DNA from: Crateriforma conspicua
GTDB taxonomy: Bacteria; Planctomycetota; Planctomycetia; Pirellulales; Pirellulaceae
NCBI RefSeq assembly: GCF_007752935.1
Contig: NZ_CP036319.1
Span: 1,798,001-1,862,000, forward strand
Direction: 5' to 3'
DNA length: 64,000 nt
Shown here: positions 34,988 through 43,068 of the stretch, piece by piece
Layout: each line of letters begins with the position of its first letter
Numbering within the stretch: position 1 is the stretch's first letter
Program-made: the position numbers and the translations under genes
Notes under the pieces: generated by a model
What the model was told of the DNA's origin: nothing
The model's database searches: none
Seen by the model: the letters and a program-made list of their open reading frames with translations, nothing else

Positions 34988-35263
34988 ACGCGATATCGCC
35001 CCCGCAGCACGAACCGCGTCACGTCCCGCCGGCCTACTTCAAGATTTGCCTGCCCTGTCGACGCGATCGACAACGTGGGGCGTTGAACGGGCGTGTATCT
35101 AACGGATGTATCTTGCCGTCGGTAGTGGTGCTGTGCGGTCTCGAATGACTCTTCTATGTCCGGTTCCGACCGGGGCATCGTTGCCCATTGTCAGACGCGA
35201 AACGGTGTCTGCTTCCCAAGCACCTAGAATGCCATAACGGACATTCAATCAAGGGTTTGAGGT

Positions 35264-35911
35264 ATGACACGCAAAATGTTTCATCTGGGGGTGCTGGTGG
35301 GGGCCGCGGTGCTCGGGACCGCCGCGTGGACGATGACGGCGAGAGCCGGATACGAGTCAGCGGAGTACAAGGTCGTTGAAACCGATGGCGATATCGAAAT
35401 CCGCGAATACCCCGATCTGATGCTGGCGGCGACAAGCTCGAAGCTGGATTCGCAGGGGCGGGATGGCAGTTTCATGCGGCTGTTCCGATACATCAGCGGA
35501 AATAACGAGAACGACCAAAAGATCGCCATGACGACGCCGGTTTTCATGGAAGGCGATAACGGTTTGTCGGACGTCTCGATGGGATTTGTGATGCCCAAGG
35601 AAGTGGCGGTCGAAGGCGTGCCGGATCCCAAGAGTGATGGGGTCGAGATCCGCCGACGTGAAAGTGGCCGCTTTGCCGTCATTCGCTTCTCGGGTCGGAT
35701 GGATTCCAAACTCGCAAAGAAGCAAGAGGCAAGGTTGCGGGATTGGATGAACGCCCGTGGGCTTGAGGGAGAAACGACTGCGGAAGCCGCTGGGTACGAT
35801 CCGCCGTTCACGCCCGGGCCGCTTCGCCGAAACGAGATCCTGATCCGGTTGAAGCAATCCAGCGACGAAACGCCGTCGGTGGACCGGCCGATGCGACATG
35901 GGGACCTGTGA
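35264..35911 (+). CDS. SOUL/HBP-family heme-binding protein
   Basis: 215 residues with a signal peptide (about 1-28). The SOUL domain spans most of the rest (YESAEYKVVETDGDIEIREY; FMRLFRYISGNNENDQKIAM; TTPVFM; FAVIRFSGR). SOUL proteins bind haem or tetrapyrroles; the exported bacterial members have no settled role. A GAGGT ribosome site precedes the ATG. The Lacal_2735-type gene follows 65 bases after the stop. Confidence 0.9.
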   Translation: MTRKMFHLGVLVGAAVLGTAAWTMTARAGYESAEYKVVETDGDIEIREYPDLMLAATSSKLDSQGRDGSFMRLFRYISGNNENDQKIAMTTPVFMEGDNGLSDVSMGFVMPKEVAVEGVPDPKSDGVEIRRRESGRFAVIRFSGRMDSKLAKKQEARLRDWMNARGLEGETTAEAAGYDPPFTPGPLRRNEILIRLKQSSDETPSVDRPMRHGDL

Positions 35912-35976
35912 AGTCAATTGATTTCTTTCGGTTGGCTATCTGCTTCTTTCAAAACCCTCGACGGAGACCACCAGCG

Positions 35977-36135
35977 ATGTTTGGAAATCGCAAAGACAAT
36001 CTGCAGGCAAAGTACAACAAGCTGATGCAAGAGTCGTATGAACTCTCGACCGTGAATCGGAAAAAGAGCGACGAAAAGCGTGCCGAGGCCGAAGAGATTG
36101 GGCGACAAATCGATGAACTGGAGAAGCAAGCTTAA
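35977..36135 (+). CDS. Lacal_2735-family small protein
   Basis: 52 residues from the ATG at 35977: MFGNRKDNLQAKYNKLMQES, then YELSTVNRKKSDEKRAEAEE and IGRQIDELEKQA. This is the short helical hairpin of the Lacal_2735 family, function unknown. The frame is open back to 35908, but family length and an ACGGAGA ribosome-like site support the internal start. Confidence 0.75.
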   Translation: MFGNRKDNLQAKYNKLMQESYELSTVNRKKSDEKRAEAEEIGRQIDELEKQA

Positions 36136-36187
36136 TCCTGTGGTGGCGGGTTCATGTGTGCTTGCGGAACGGTGAGTTGGTGGAGTT

Positions 36188-36258
36188 GGACTGAGCGTTC
36201 GTGACCTCGTCCACCACGTGCATATTGGCGGCAAGGGACTCGTGACCTCGTCCACCAC
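36188..36258. repeat. Palindromic element copy 8, two right arms in direct orientation
   Basis: Two copies of the right arm, 36188-36217 (interrupted: GGACTGAGCGTTCGTGACCT) and 36236-36258 (GGACTCGTGACCTCGTCCAC, then CAC), lie head to tail instead of inverted. Both have CCACCAC for CCACTAC, so one probably duplicated from the other. They sit upstream of the next gene. Confidence 0.85.
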
Positions 36259-36281
36259 GTTTATTTGCTGAGGACTGAACG

Positions 36282-37445
36282 ATGACCTATGCCCGCGCTC
36301 GTTTGCTACTCGGCATGTCCGGTGTTGGTTTGATCGTCGTGCTAAGCACGATTCTGCTGCTGACGCAGTACCCGCTTGAAGTCCTGCCCGACTCGCAGTC
36401 TTGGAGCGGCGGTGATTTGACCGCGCTTGTGCTGCTGTTTGGTTGTCTGGCCGCTGTGTTATTCCCGATGGACTTGCTGGGCGGGTTCTTGCTTCCGAAC
36501 CATTGGAGGCCAAACACGATCTCGCTGAAGAAGTTTGCGGCAGGATGGTTTCGTGGCGTGCTGGTTCAGGGAACGCTCTTCGTCGCGGCCAGCCTGTTGA
36601 TCCTGTTGACCGGACGCTGGTTCGGGACCGCGGGTGCAGTGGTGGCGATCGCAGGCTTCGCGATCCTTCTTGTCGGTGTACAGTTGCCGATCGCCAAGTT
36701 TGTGGGAGCACTGAGGAGTCGCGCGGCAGATGACGGGGAAATCGACGCGAAGCTTGAAAAAGCTCGTTCGATCGTTGCGGCTTGGGGTTGGAAGCCGCGT
36801 CCGACGACGACACTGCAGCATTACGACCCCGGCTTCACCGGCGGCATTGTCGGTCTGCCCGGAATGGAGACCGTGGTGTTGCCGGCAGACACGATCAGAA
36901 AATTATCGCCAGACCAGCTAGCGATTGTGATTGCGCGACGACTGGAAGCGATTCAAAGTGGCAGCCGAACACGTGGGCTGTTGCTGGCACTTGGGTGGGT
37001 GGTGGTAGGGTTCGCGTTGTCGACATCGTTGCCGGCAGCCGGCGTGACCAGCGTTGCGGGGCTGACAATGACATGCCTGGGCTTCACGCTCTGGACATTT
37101 TTTGGCTTGCTGACGTTGCCGACGCTCAGTCGCCAGGCTTCGTACGCGATCGACGGACAGGTTTTATTGTCGGGCGTTTCACCGGAGATACTGCAGCAAA
37201 CGGTGAAGACGCTTGATGTTCTGCAGGACGATGAGCCGCGACGATCCGCATTGATTGAAACCATTTTCCATCCCGTTCCCAGCGTCGACAATCGTCGTTC
37301 CCCGACGCCCGGTGGCGTCCCGATCGCGTGGCATGCCGCTCGCATCACGCTGTTCGTTTCCTGGGCTTGCATGGGGATGCTGGTCCGAGCCGTTCACTGT
37401 AACGTCGGCCGACCTGAACTGTGGGTGTTGTTGCCGACCGATTGA
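36282..37445 (+). CDS. M48-like membrane protein lacking the HExxH zinc site
   Basis: 387 residues. Five or more membrane segments (about 8-30, 45-65, 95-112, 115-135, 235-290) surround a soluble region typical of M48/HtpX peptidases (WGWKPRPTTTLQHYDPGFTG; VVLPADTIRKLSPDQLAIVI). Where active relatives have HExxH after that helix, this protein reads ARRLEA (about 219-223), so the zinc ligands are missing. It is probably a catalytically dead paralogue with a structural or regulatory role. The final residues around 370-387 may be out of the family alignment. Confidence 0.65.
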   Translation: MTYARARLLLGMSGVGLIVVLSTILLLTQYPLEVLPDSQSWSGGDLTALVLLFGCLAAVLFPMDLLGGFLLPNHWRPNTISLKKFAAGWFRGVLVQGTLFVAASLLILLTGRWFGTAGAVVAIAGFAILLVGVQLPIAKFVGALRSRAADDGEIDAKLEKARSIVAAWGWKPRPTTTLQHYDPGFTGGIVGLPGMETVVLPADTIRKLSPDQLAIVIARRLEAIQSGSRTRGLLLALGWVVVGFALSTSLPAAGVTSVAGLTMTCLGFTLWTFFGLLTLPTLSRQASYAIDGQVLLSGVSPEILQQTVKTLDVLQDDEPRRSALIETIFHPVPSVDNRRSPTPGGVPIAWHAARITLFVSWACMGMLVRAVHCNVGRPELWVLLPTD

Positions 37446-37655
37446 ATTCGGGCATTTCGATGTACGCCGAAATTGTCTTCGCAAACGACTGGACTCGATT
37501 TGGTCGTCGACCCTGCAACACCTGGCGATTTGACTTCGCTTGTTTAGGTTAAAGCCGGTTCTCTGTCCCCGGCGGCCTCCTGCATACTACAATTCGACTT
37601 GCGTAGCGGTCGTATTTCGGATGTGGGAACTTTGAGCGGAAGGCAAGTCGAAGGC

Positions 37656-38234
37656 ATGCACAGGGCGGAGGATGCCGGATCCAAAGGGCAGGCCGCCCTG
37701 GAAACGGTCTTTGGTTTTTCGCAAGACGACCTGGCAGTCAATCGTTCGGGTGAACTTTCGGCGACTCAGAAGGATCAGATCGCACGTGCACACTACGCCA
37801 ACTCGCGTTTCGCTTGGATTGCCTTTTTGATTGTGTTCGGCGTCGCTTTCTTTGGCTTCTGTGCCGACATGCTTCGCAGGGATACCTTCGGGGCGAGAGC
37901 GTTGGCGGCGTACGCCGGTGTCACGATGCTTTTCGCCCTGATCCTTTGGGGATTCATTCTTTATCACCGGAATCAGATGAAGCGAACGCTTCGGGATGGA
38001 AGAACGTTCCCGGTGAAGGGCAAGATCCAGCTATACACCAAACGCAGCGAAAAGCTCATGCATCGGTACTTTTGTATTGGCGATCATCCATTCCAAGTGG
38101 AGCGGTACGATCACTTTGTGTTGCTGCAGGAGTCTGGATTAGCGGGCCAGGAAGCCATCATGTATGTGTCGACGCCGCGGAAGGCCGTTCAGTCGGTTGA
38201 TTTGGCCAGTCACTCTGGTCGTGGGCAAAGTTGA
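37656..38234 (+). CDS. Hypothetical membrane protein
   Basis: 192 residues from the ATG at 37656, after a GCGGAAGG ribosome-like site; the frame is open to a TTG at 37599. Two membrane segments (about 50-70 and 85-105) are followed by a C-terminal soluble domain (FPVKGKIQLYTKRSEKLMHR; PFQVERYDHFVLLQES) of unknown family. The N-terminal QVEGMHRAEDAG is not a signal peptide. No function assigned. A palindromic element lies just after it. Confidence 0.6.
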   Translation: MHRAEDAGSKGQAALETVFGFSQDDLAVNRSGELSATQKDQIARAHYANSRFAWIAFLIVFGVAFFGFCADMLRRDTFGARALAAYAGVTMLFALILWGFILYHRNQMKRTLRDGRTFPVKGKIQLYTKRSEKLMHRYFCIGDHPFQVERYDHFVLLQESGLAGQEAIMYVSTPRKAVQSVDLASHSGRGQS

Positions 38235-38239
38235 AAATC

Positions 38240-38290
38240 GTAATGGAGAAGCGTCCAGGCGGCAGGGGGACTCGTGACCTCGTCCACTAC
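38240..38290. repeat. Palindromic element copy 9, supplying a stop codon
   Basis: Right arm 38268-38290 is perfect; the left arm (38240-38256) is eroded. On the minus strand the arm's GTAG gives the TAG stop (38287-38289) of the thiamine-binding-type gene. Confidence 0.87.
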
Positions 38291-38580
38291 GGGGTTTGGA
38301 CGCTGTCGATTTTGTCTTGCATTGTTTGGTTGCGGTCGGTTCGCGTGCCCACTTTGATGCTTGTCGTGATGCGAGGTGCGCCCATCGCGTGGACCCGCTG
38401 GTGGCATCGTTTCACCGCGGCGAAGACTTCATCCCAATCGCCTTCGATATTCGTTCCGTAGGCGTGAAGCTGGTGATCCAACCCCGCTTCCAGCAGTACC
38501 TTTTGGCACTCGGCGACGTACTTGCTGACCGAGACACCGACGCCCATCGGGACGATGCACAGATCCATGATGACTTTCAT
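38287..38580 (-). CDS. MTH1187/YkoF-family thiamine-binding protein
   Basis: 97 residues with the family pattern: MKVIMDLCIVPMGVGVSVSK, YVAECQKVLLEAGLDHQLHA, YGTNIEGDWDEVFAAVKRCH, RITTSIKVGTRTDR. Members bind thiamine or related compounds in a ferredoxin-like fold. The end of the gene runs into a palindromic element whose arm gives the stop, so the last few residues (SVQTP) may be altered from the ancestral end. The start ATG is at 38580. Confidence 0.88.
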   Translation of the reverse strand: MKVIMDLCIVPMGVGVSVSKYVAECQKVLLEAGLDHQLHAYGTNIEGDWDEVFAAVKRCHQRVHAMGAPRITTSIKVGTRTDRNQTMQDKIDSVQTP

Positions 38581-38628
38581 GCCGATCGGTTCCTTTGCAG
38601 ATTCGAGTTCGCAATCGACGCGTTCACC

Positions 38629-38764
38629 CTAGGCACTGTTTATCAATTCAACACGAAGGCCAATGAAGACGGTAACCCGACGCGTCAGCGAGGGATTCTT
38701 GATGAATGAATAACTTCGGCCCCTCGCTGACGCTTCGGGTTACCAATTGATAAACAGTGCCTAG
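38629..38764. repeat. MITE-like 136-bp element with perfect 20-bp terminal inverted repeats
   Basis: Outer arms CTAGGCACTGTTTATCAATT (38629-38648) and its exact reverse complement (38745-38764). A second, inner inverted repeat begins GGTAACCCGACGCGTCAGCG (38671-38694 and 38721-38744; 23 of 24 paired). No coding capacity and no clear target-site duplication. The inner core is shared with the nested palindrome at 34.7-35.0 kb. Confidence 0.92.
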
Positions 38765-38917
38765 ATCGTTGCCGCCGGTTGAACATGTGTCTAGGGTGAT
38801 GGTTTCACGACCTAGGCGACATCAGATCGAAAAACGTGGTGCCGCGTTTAAGGGCTGGTTAGAATGCCGCCGACCAAACCGGACATTTGCCTCAAGAGAA
38901 TCCAACGATTGAAAGCG

Positions 38918-39664
38918 ATGGGAGTTCGCCTCGTGAATCAGATCATTTTTCGTTCCGCCACCGTCATCGCCTGGCTGGGCATCGCGGCGTCAGCGAACGC
39001 CCATTACTTGTGGATCGCCGTTGACCGCGAAGCGGACAGTGACACCGGAACAAACATTTACTTCGAAGAAGCTGCGCGTCCGGGCGACGGTTTTTACCTG
39101 GACCACTTTCTCGGCAGCAGCGACGTATGGATTCGCACGATCGAGAATCCTTCGCCGGATGCGATCAAAGCGGATGAAGTCAAGGACGGCGAAAACCGGT
39201 GGATGCGAGTGACGGTTCCGCCGGCCAACGAATACAGCGTGGACGCTTATGGCAAGTTTGGCGTTTACGCCTACGGTCAAACCAATGTCTTGCTTCACTA
39301 TTACGCACGTAATCTGTCGGTCCTATCGCATGATGCCATGCATGAACTCGGGCGAGCGGAGCAGATGGACCTGGACCTTGTGCCCCACGATGTGGGCGGA
39401 CTTCTGGAGTTCACGCTGCTGTGGAAGGGCAAGCCGGCGGCCGATCGAATGGTCTTTGTGCGCGGGCCGGACGGTCTTCGGTTGAACGTGAAGACCGACG
39501 GCAATGGCAGAATCGAATTGCAGCGTCCTGCATCTGGCAGACTGACTTTGCGAAGCAGCGTCGAGTTTTCAACGCCCGGCAAAGAAAACGGCGAAGCCTA
39601 TGAAAAAGTTCGGCACAATATCACGCTTGTGATGCCGATCGATGGCACTTCCGACGGGCCCTGA
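38918..39664 (+). CDS. DUF4198-like exported protein
   Basis: 248 residues. The signal peptide ends at ANA and the mature protein starts HYLWIAVDRE, like DUF4198 proteins, where the N-terminal His after cleavage could bind a metal. Beta-rich domains follow (FYLDHFLGSSDVWIRTIEN; YSVDAYGKFGVYAYGQTNVL; LLEFTLLWKGKPAADRMVF; LNVKTDGNGRIELQRP). Some relatives act with nickel or cobalt uptake. The start at 38918 is chosen for the signal peptide; 38936 (GTG) is also possible. Confidence 0.7.
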   Translation: MGVRLVNQIIFRSATVIAWLGIAASANAHYLWIAVDREADSDTGTNIYFEEAARPGDGFYLDHFLGSSDVWIRTIENPSPDAIKADEVKDGENRWMRVTVPPANEYSVDAYGKFGVYAYGQTNVLLHYYARNLSVLSHDAMHELGRAEQMDLDLVPHDVGGLLEFTLLWKGKPAADRMVFVRGPDGLRLNVKTDGNGRIELQRPASGRLTLRSSVEFSTPGKENGEAYEKVRHNITLVMPIDGTSDGP

Positions 39665-39715
39665 TGGTGATCGACCGCCATGGATGTGATGGTGATCTTG
39701 CGTTGGGGGACGCGG

Positions 39716-41011
39716 CTATTTCGTACCGTTGTTCAGCAGATGCAAAACCCCCGACAACCGGCCCAATTCGTTGACATCCCACCCAGGCCAAAACACCAGC
39801 AGCAAGATTCCACCGGCAATTGCAATTCCGAATGCAACACACACGTACAGAAACGTTCGGCGGCATCCGAGTACCGCCACAATTCCGGCTTTGAATACCA
39901 AATTGGAAAGGGTCGCGATCAGGATCACTCGCCAAGCGGTCTGTGAATCAACTCGATCTTCGCTGAACATCTTGGCCGTCGAGAGCGTGATCGCATCCAC
40001 GTCGGTCAACCCCGAGATGCCGGCAATCCAGTACAAGGCCTGGTCGCCGAATATGTCCTTGGCGGCCGCAACGATGAACAGAACGACGGCGTACAGAGCG
40101 CCAAAGATGATGGCGGGTTTCAGCTGGGCTGGGTTTTCATAGTCCGGTGCGGTGGTGTCCTGCTTTCGCACGGGCATGTATAGCAGGGCGCACACCAGAA
40201 CCATCAACACCAACATCGCAGCGATCGGCGGAAACGCAACGTCGAGTAGCGTGGGCGCCACTGCACCGATTTCGATCAGCACGCGGATATTGACGATCGT
40301 CGACGCGATCATGATCACTAACGCCGCGATCGCGCTGATGTTTGGTGTTTCTTTGGTTTGACGGGCGTAGCTGACGGTGGTCGCGGTGCTGGAGATCAGC
40401 CCGCCGAAGATGCCGCCAAGGACCGCACCGGCTTTGGCACCCAACAGCTTTTGTGCGACATATGCGGCCATACTGATTCCGACGATCAGCACCACCATTC
40501 GCCAAATGCTAAACGGGTTCAGTACGTCGTACGGCCCGTAGGTTTCGTCTGGCAAAAGTGGCAGAACGATCAAACCGATCAACGCAAGGTTCATCACCGC
40601 GCGCAAGTCTTTCGCCGTCATGGCATCGACGACTCCGTGCAGTCGAGCTTTCCAGTGCAGCAGGACCGCGGCGACCCCGGTCGTCACGATCGCCGGCCCC
40701 GTTTGGTTGACCGCCAGGGCACCGCCGACGACATACATCAACAGCACGGCAACCTCGGTGGTCATCCCCGAACTGTTCACACCGGACCGTAGTTTCGCGA
40801 TGTTGGCGACGGCAAGCATGGCCGCCACGGATAGCAGCCCCGCTGCACTGAGCCAGCTGATACCGCCCGACGCGATCACGCACAATGTCCCCAGCATGGT
40901 GATCAGCGGGAACGTGCGAATTCCCGCGATGTCCGACTCCTTCCACTCACGCTGCAGGCCGACCAGCAGCCCTAGGCCGAGAGAAATCGCGAGTGACTGG
41001 AAGGATTCCAT
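39716..41011 (-). CDS. MgtC/SapB-DUF4010 family inner-membrane protein
   Basis: 431 residues from the ATG at 41011 (the frame is open 20 codons upstream). The N-terminal MgtC-like part (LAISLGLGLLVGLQREWKES; GIRTFPLITMLG) is followed by DUF4010 (YVAQKLLGAKAGAVLGGIFG; GLISSTATTVSYARQTKE; WIAGISGLTDVDAITLSTA). About twelve membrane segments. Function unproven; MgtC relatives affect magnesium or membrane physiology. Confidence 0.88.
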   Translation of the reverse strand: MESFQSLAISLGLGLLVGLQREWKESDIAGIRTFPLITMLGTLCVIASGGISWLSAAGLLSVAAMLAVANIAKLRSGVNSSGMTTEVAVLLMYVVGGALAVNQTGPAIVTTGVAAVLLHWKARLHGVVDAMTAKDLRAVMNLALIGLIVLPLLPDETYGPYDVLNPFSIWRMVVLIVGISMAAYVAQKLLGAKAGAVLGGIFGGLISSTATTVSYARQTKETPNISAIAALVIMIASTIVNIRVLIEIGAVAPTLLDVAFPPIAAMLVLMVLVCALLYMPVRKQDTTAPDYENPAQLKPAIIFGALYAVVLFIVAAAKDIFGDQALYWIAGISGLTDVDAITLSTAKMFSEDRVDSQTAWRVILIATLSNLVFKAGIVAVLGCRRTFLYVCVAFGIAIAGGILLLVFWPGWDVNELGRLSGVLHLLNNGTK

Positions 41012-41299
41012 GGATGTCAGACTTTCGAACCCAAACGGGTGCACAAACAAGCTGCATCGGCCGTAGGCCAATCCCTTATTCTAATCGGCGGACGTTTCCT
41101 CCGAACAGCAAACGCGGGGCGATATGGCATTGCGGCGACCATTCGTCCGATTTCCAAGCGGCGATCCGAGGATAGGATAAGATCAGGTTGGCAGGTCGCG
41201 ACCGAGTCGTATTAAACGCGGGAGATTGATGCACCGACTTTGGCCCGTCGTGACCGCCAAGGCCGAACACCAGTCAACACAAGCATCAGGAACGGCACC

Positions 41300-41797
41300 A
41301 TGTCGCTGGCGGATTGCTGTGCAGATCATTTTGGCGCTGGCATCATACGCCTATGCAATTTCGCTTTCGCAGTTGTCGAATCCGTACGGTGTCGACTGGG
41401 GCGAACACCGGTGCGGAGCATCACGACAAACGACTTGGTTCTTTGGTTGGAATCCACGAAAGTGCCGCCGGTTTTGGTGGACGTCCGTAGCGACGCGGAA
41501 CTTTCCGTTTCGCGGATCTCCGGTGCAATCACTCGCGAACAATTCGAATCGGACCCGCAGTCATATTCCGGCCGGCCTGTGGTGGCGTACTGCACCGTCG
41601 GCGGTCGCAGCTATCTTTTCGCCGCCAAGTTGGTCGAATCGGGGCTGGACGCGGTCAACTATCGCGACAGCATTCTGGGATGGTGCGATGCCGGTTTGCC
41701 TTTGGTGAAGGCGGATGGCCGGCCGACGACCGACGTGCATCCGTACTGGCGACTGTTCAAAGTGCCGGATTCATATCAGGTGCGCATGTCGGAGTGA
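41300..41797 (+). CDS. Rhodanese-like domain protein
   Basis: 165 residues from the ATG at 41300 (the frame is open to 41240). The rhodanese domain has PPVLVDVRSDAELSVSRISG and the active-site loop YCTVGGRSY with the catalytic Cys. A hydrophobic stretch (about 10-30) may anchor it. It would transfer sulfur or bind sulfane/arsenate-like anions. It stands alone, flanked by minus-strand genes. Confidence 0.82.
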   Translation: MSLADCCADHFGAGIIRLCNFAFAVVESVRCRLGRTPVRSITTNDLVLWLESTKVPPVLVDVRSDAELSVSRISGAITREQFESDPQSYSGRPVVAYCTVGGRSYLFAAKLVESGLDAVNYRDSILGWCDAGLPLVKADGRPTTDVHPYWRLFKVPDSYQVRMSE

Positions 41798-41847
41798 CCG
41801 GCAAACGCACCAAGTGGACGGAAACGACGTCACGTCCAGCGGCCGAA

Positions 41848-42708
41848 TTAGACCGCGACGGGGGTTGCTTGCAAGAATCGCAGTGTTTCACTGACGAATT
41901 CGTCCGGATTGTCTTGCGGTGTCCAGTGCGAACAATTCCGCATCGGGTGAAGTTCCGCGTTGGGCAAGTCTTTGACTAGGCGTTGGGCAGTGTCGATGGG
42001 TTGCCAGCGATCGTCTTCACCCCACAACAAAAGCGTCGACTGCTGCATCTTGTGCAGGCGATGCGTCAAGGGTGTCGTGTGGTTGGTGTTCAAGCTTGCC
42101 GCGTTACGTACCAGGCTGACAATCCCGTCAGATTCTTGGTAAGGCGCGACGATTCCCTCCTTGAACTCATCGGTCAGTCGTTCTTTTCTTGAAAGCCCAA
42201 ACTGGAAGCTCTCGACCAGTTTGTCGGTCATCTCTTCGCTGCTCAACTGTGCGTTGCGCGGGTGTCCTAGAGCCAACATTTCGTCCACCGGCCAACTGTC
42301 ATAGGCGACACTGTTGGACAGTACCATCGAACGTACCAATTCGGGACGACGGTCCGCCAGGATCAGTGCTACGCCACCGCCGATGTCATGGGCGACGAAG
42401 TGCGCGCGATCGACGCCCATTTCATCAAGGAAGCTTTCGATCACGTCGGCTTGAAACTCGATCGATCGGTCAAATCGATCACGACGGTCGGAATAGCCGT
42501 AGCCCGCCATGTCGGGGGCAATGACACGAAAATGCTCCGCCAGCGGATCGATGACTTCGTGAAACAAAAACGACCAAGTCGGTATGCCATGCAACAACAC
42601 CACTGCGTCCCCGTCACCGACATCGGTCGCCGCGATTTGCAGCGGGGTGTCAATCAAACCTTCCAGTGAGTGCATTTGCTGGCGGTTGCGAAAGTCTTGA
42701 ATCTTCAT
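41848..42708 (-). CDS. Alpha/beta hydrolase, haloalkane dehalogenase/epoxide hydrolase-like
   Basis: 286 residues. Features in order: oxyanion motif HGIPTWSFLF, nucleophile elbow AHDIGGGVALIL with Asp as nucleophile, the acid in LLWGEDDRWQP and the catalytic His in CSHWTPQDNP. The Asp nucleophile and the HDxGG context place it with haloalkane dehalogenases and epoxide hydrolases and not with Ser esterases. The substrate cannot be told from sequence. Confidence 0.88.
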   Translation of the reverse strand: MKIQDFRNRQQMHSLEGLIDTPLQIAATDVGDGDAVVLLHGIPTWSFLFHEVIDPLAEHFRVIAPDMAGYGYSDRRDRFDRSIEFQADVIESFLDEMGVDRAHFVAHDIGGGVALILADRRPELVRSMVLSNSVAYDSWPVDEMLALGHPRNAQLSSEEMTDKLVESFQFGLSRKERLTDEFKEGIVAPYQESDGIVSLVRNAASLNTNHTTPLTHRLHKMQQSTLLLWGEDDRWQPIDTAQRLVKDLPNAELHPMRNCSHWTPQDNPDEFVSETLRFLQATPVAV

Positions 42709-43045
42709 TGCTGTGGAGCTTCCCGAAAAATGAGTTCAGCGATTGGTCGCGTTGGACGGACAATAGATGCGATGGTGAAACGCGGTCATCGTCCGACAAG
42801 CGACGGTCAGTCGAACGCCGACCAGTTCTTCATCGGTCAACGCGATCGTTTACCGCTCAATCAGATTCGCATCGTAGGTAAATCCACCACGCAAGCGTCT
42901 GGCAGCAATCGCGTGCGTTGATGACATCTTCGGCAGGTGCGAACCAACCGCAGGGATGGCTACTGCTGAGCGGCATGGCGATGGGATGCAGCTTCCGCGC
43001 CAAAGTCGCGGCGTCGGGGACTCCGCTGGCATGAAGAAAAGAATG
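42709..43045. other. Intergenic region, no gene recognised
   Basis: About 340 bases between two minus-strand genes. Short overlapping frames on both strands have no recognisable protein. The terminator of the isomerase gene is at its right end. Confidence 0.3.
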
Positions 43046-43062
43046 GCAAGGGCAACCCTTGC
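43046..43062 (-). terminator. Intrinsic terminator of the minus-strand sugar operon
   Basis: Seven-base perfect stem GCAAGGG/CCCTTGC with a three-base loop, followed on the minus strand by CATTCTTTTCTT. It lies seven bases past the stop of the isomerase gene, the last gene of the operon. Confidence 0.6.
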
Positions 43063-43068
43063 GATGGG

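Noticed and set aside
42670-42921. Plus-strand frame between the hydrolase and isomerase
   Set aside because: Overlaps the start of the minus-strand hydrolase gene, short, with no recognisable family or convincing ribosome site.
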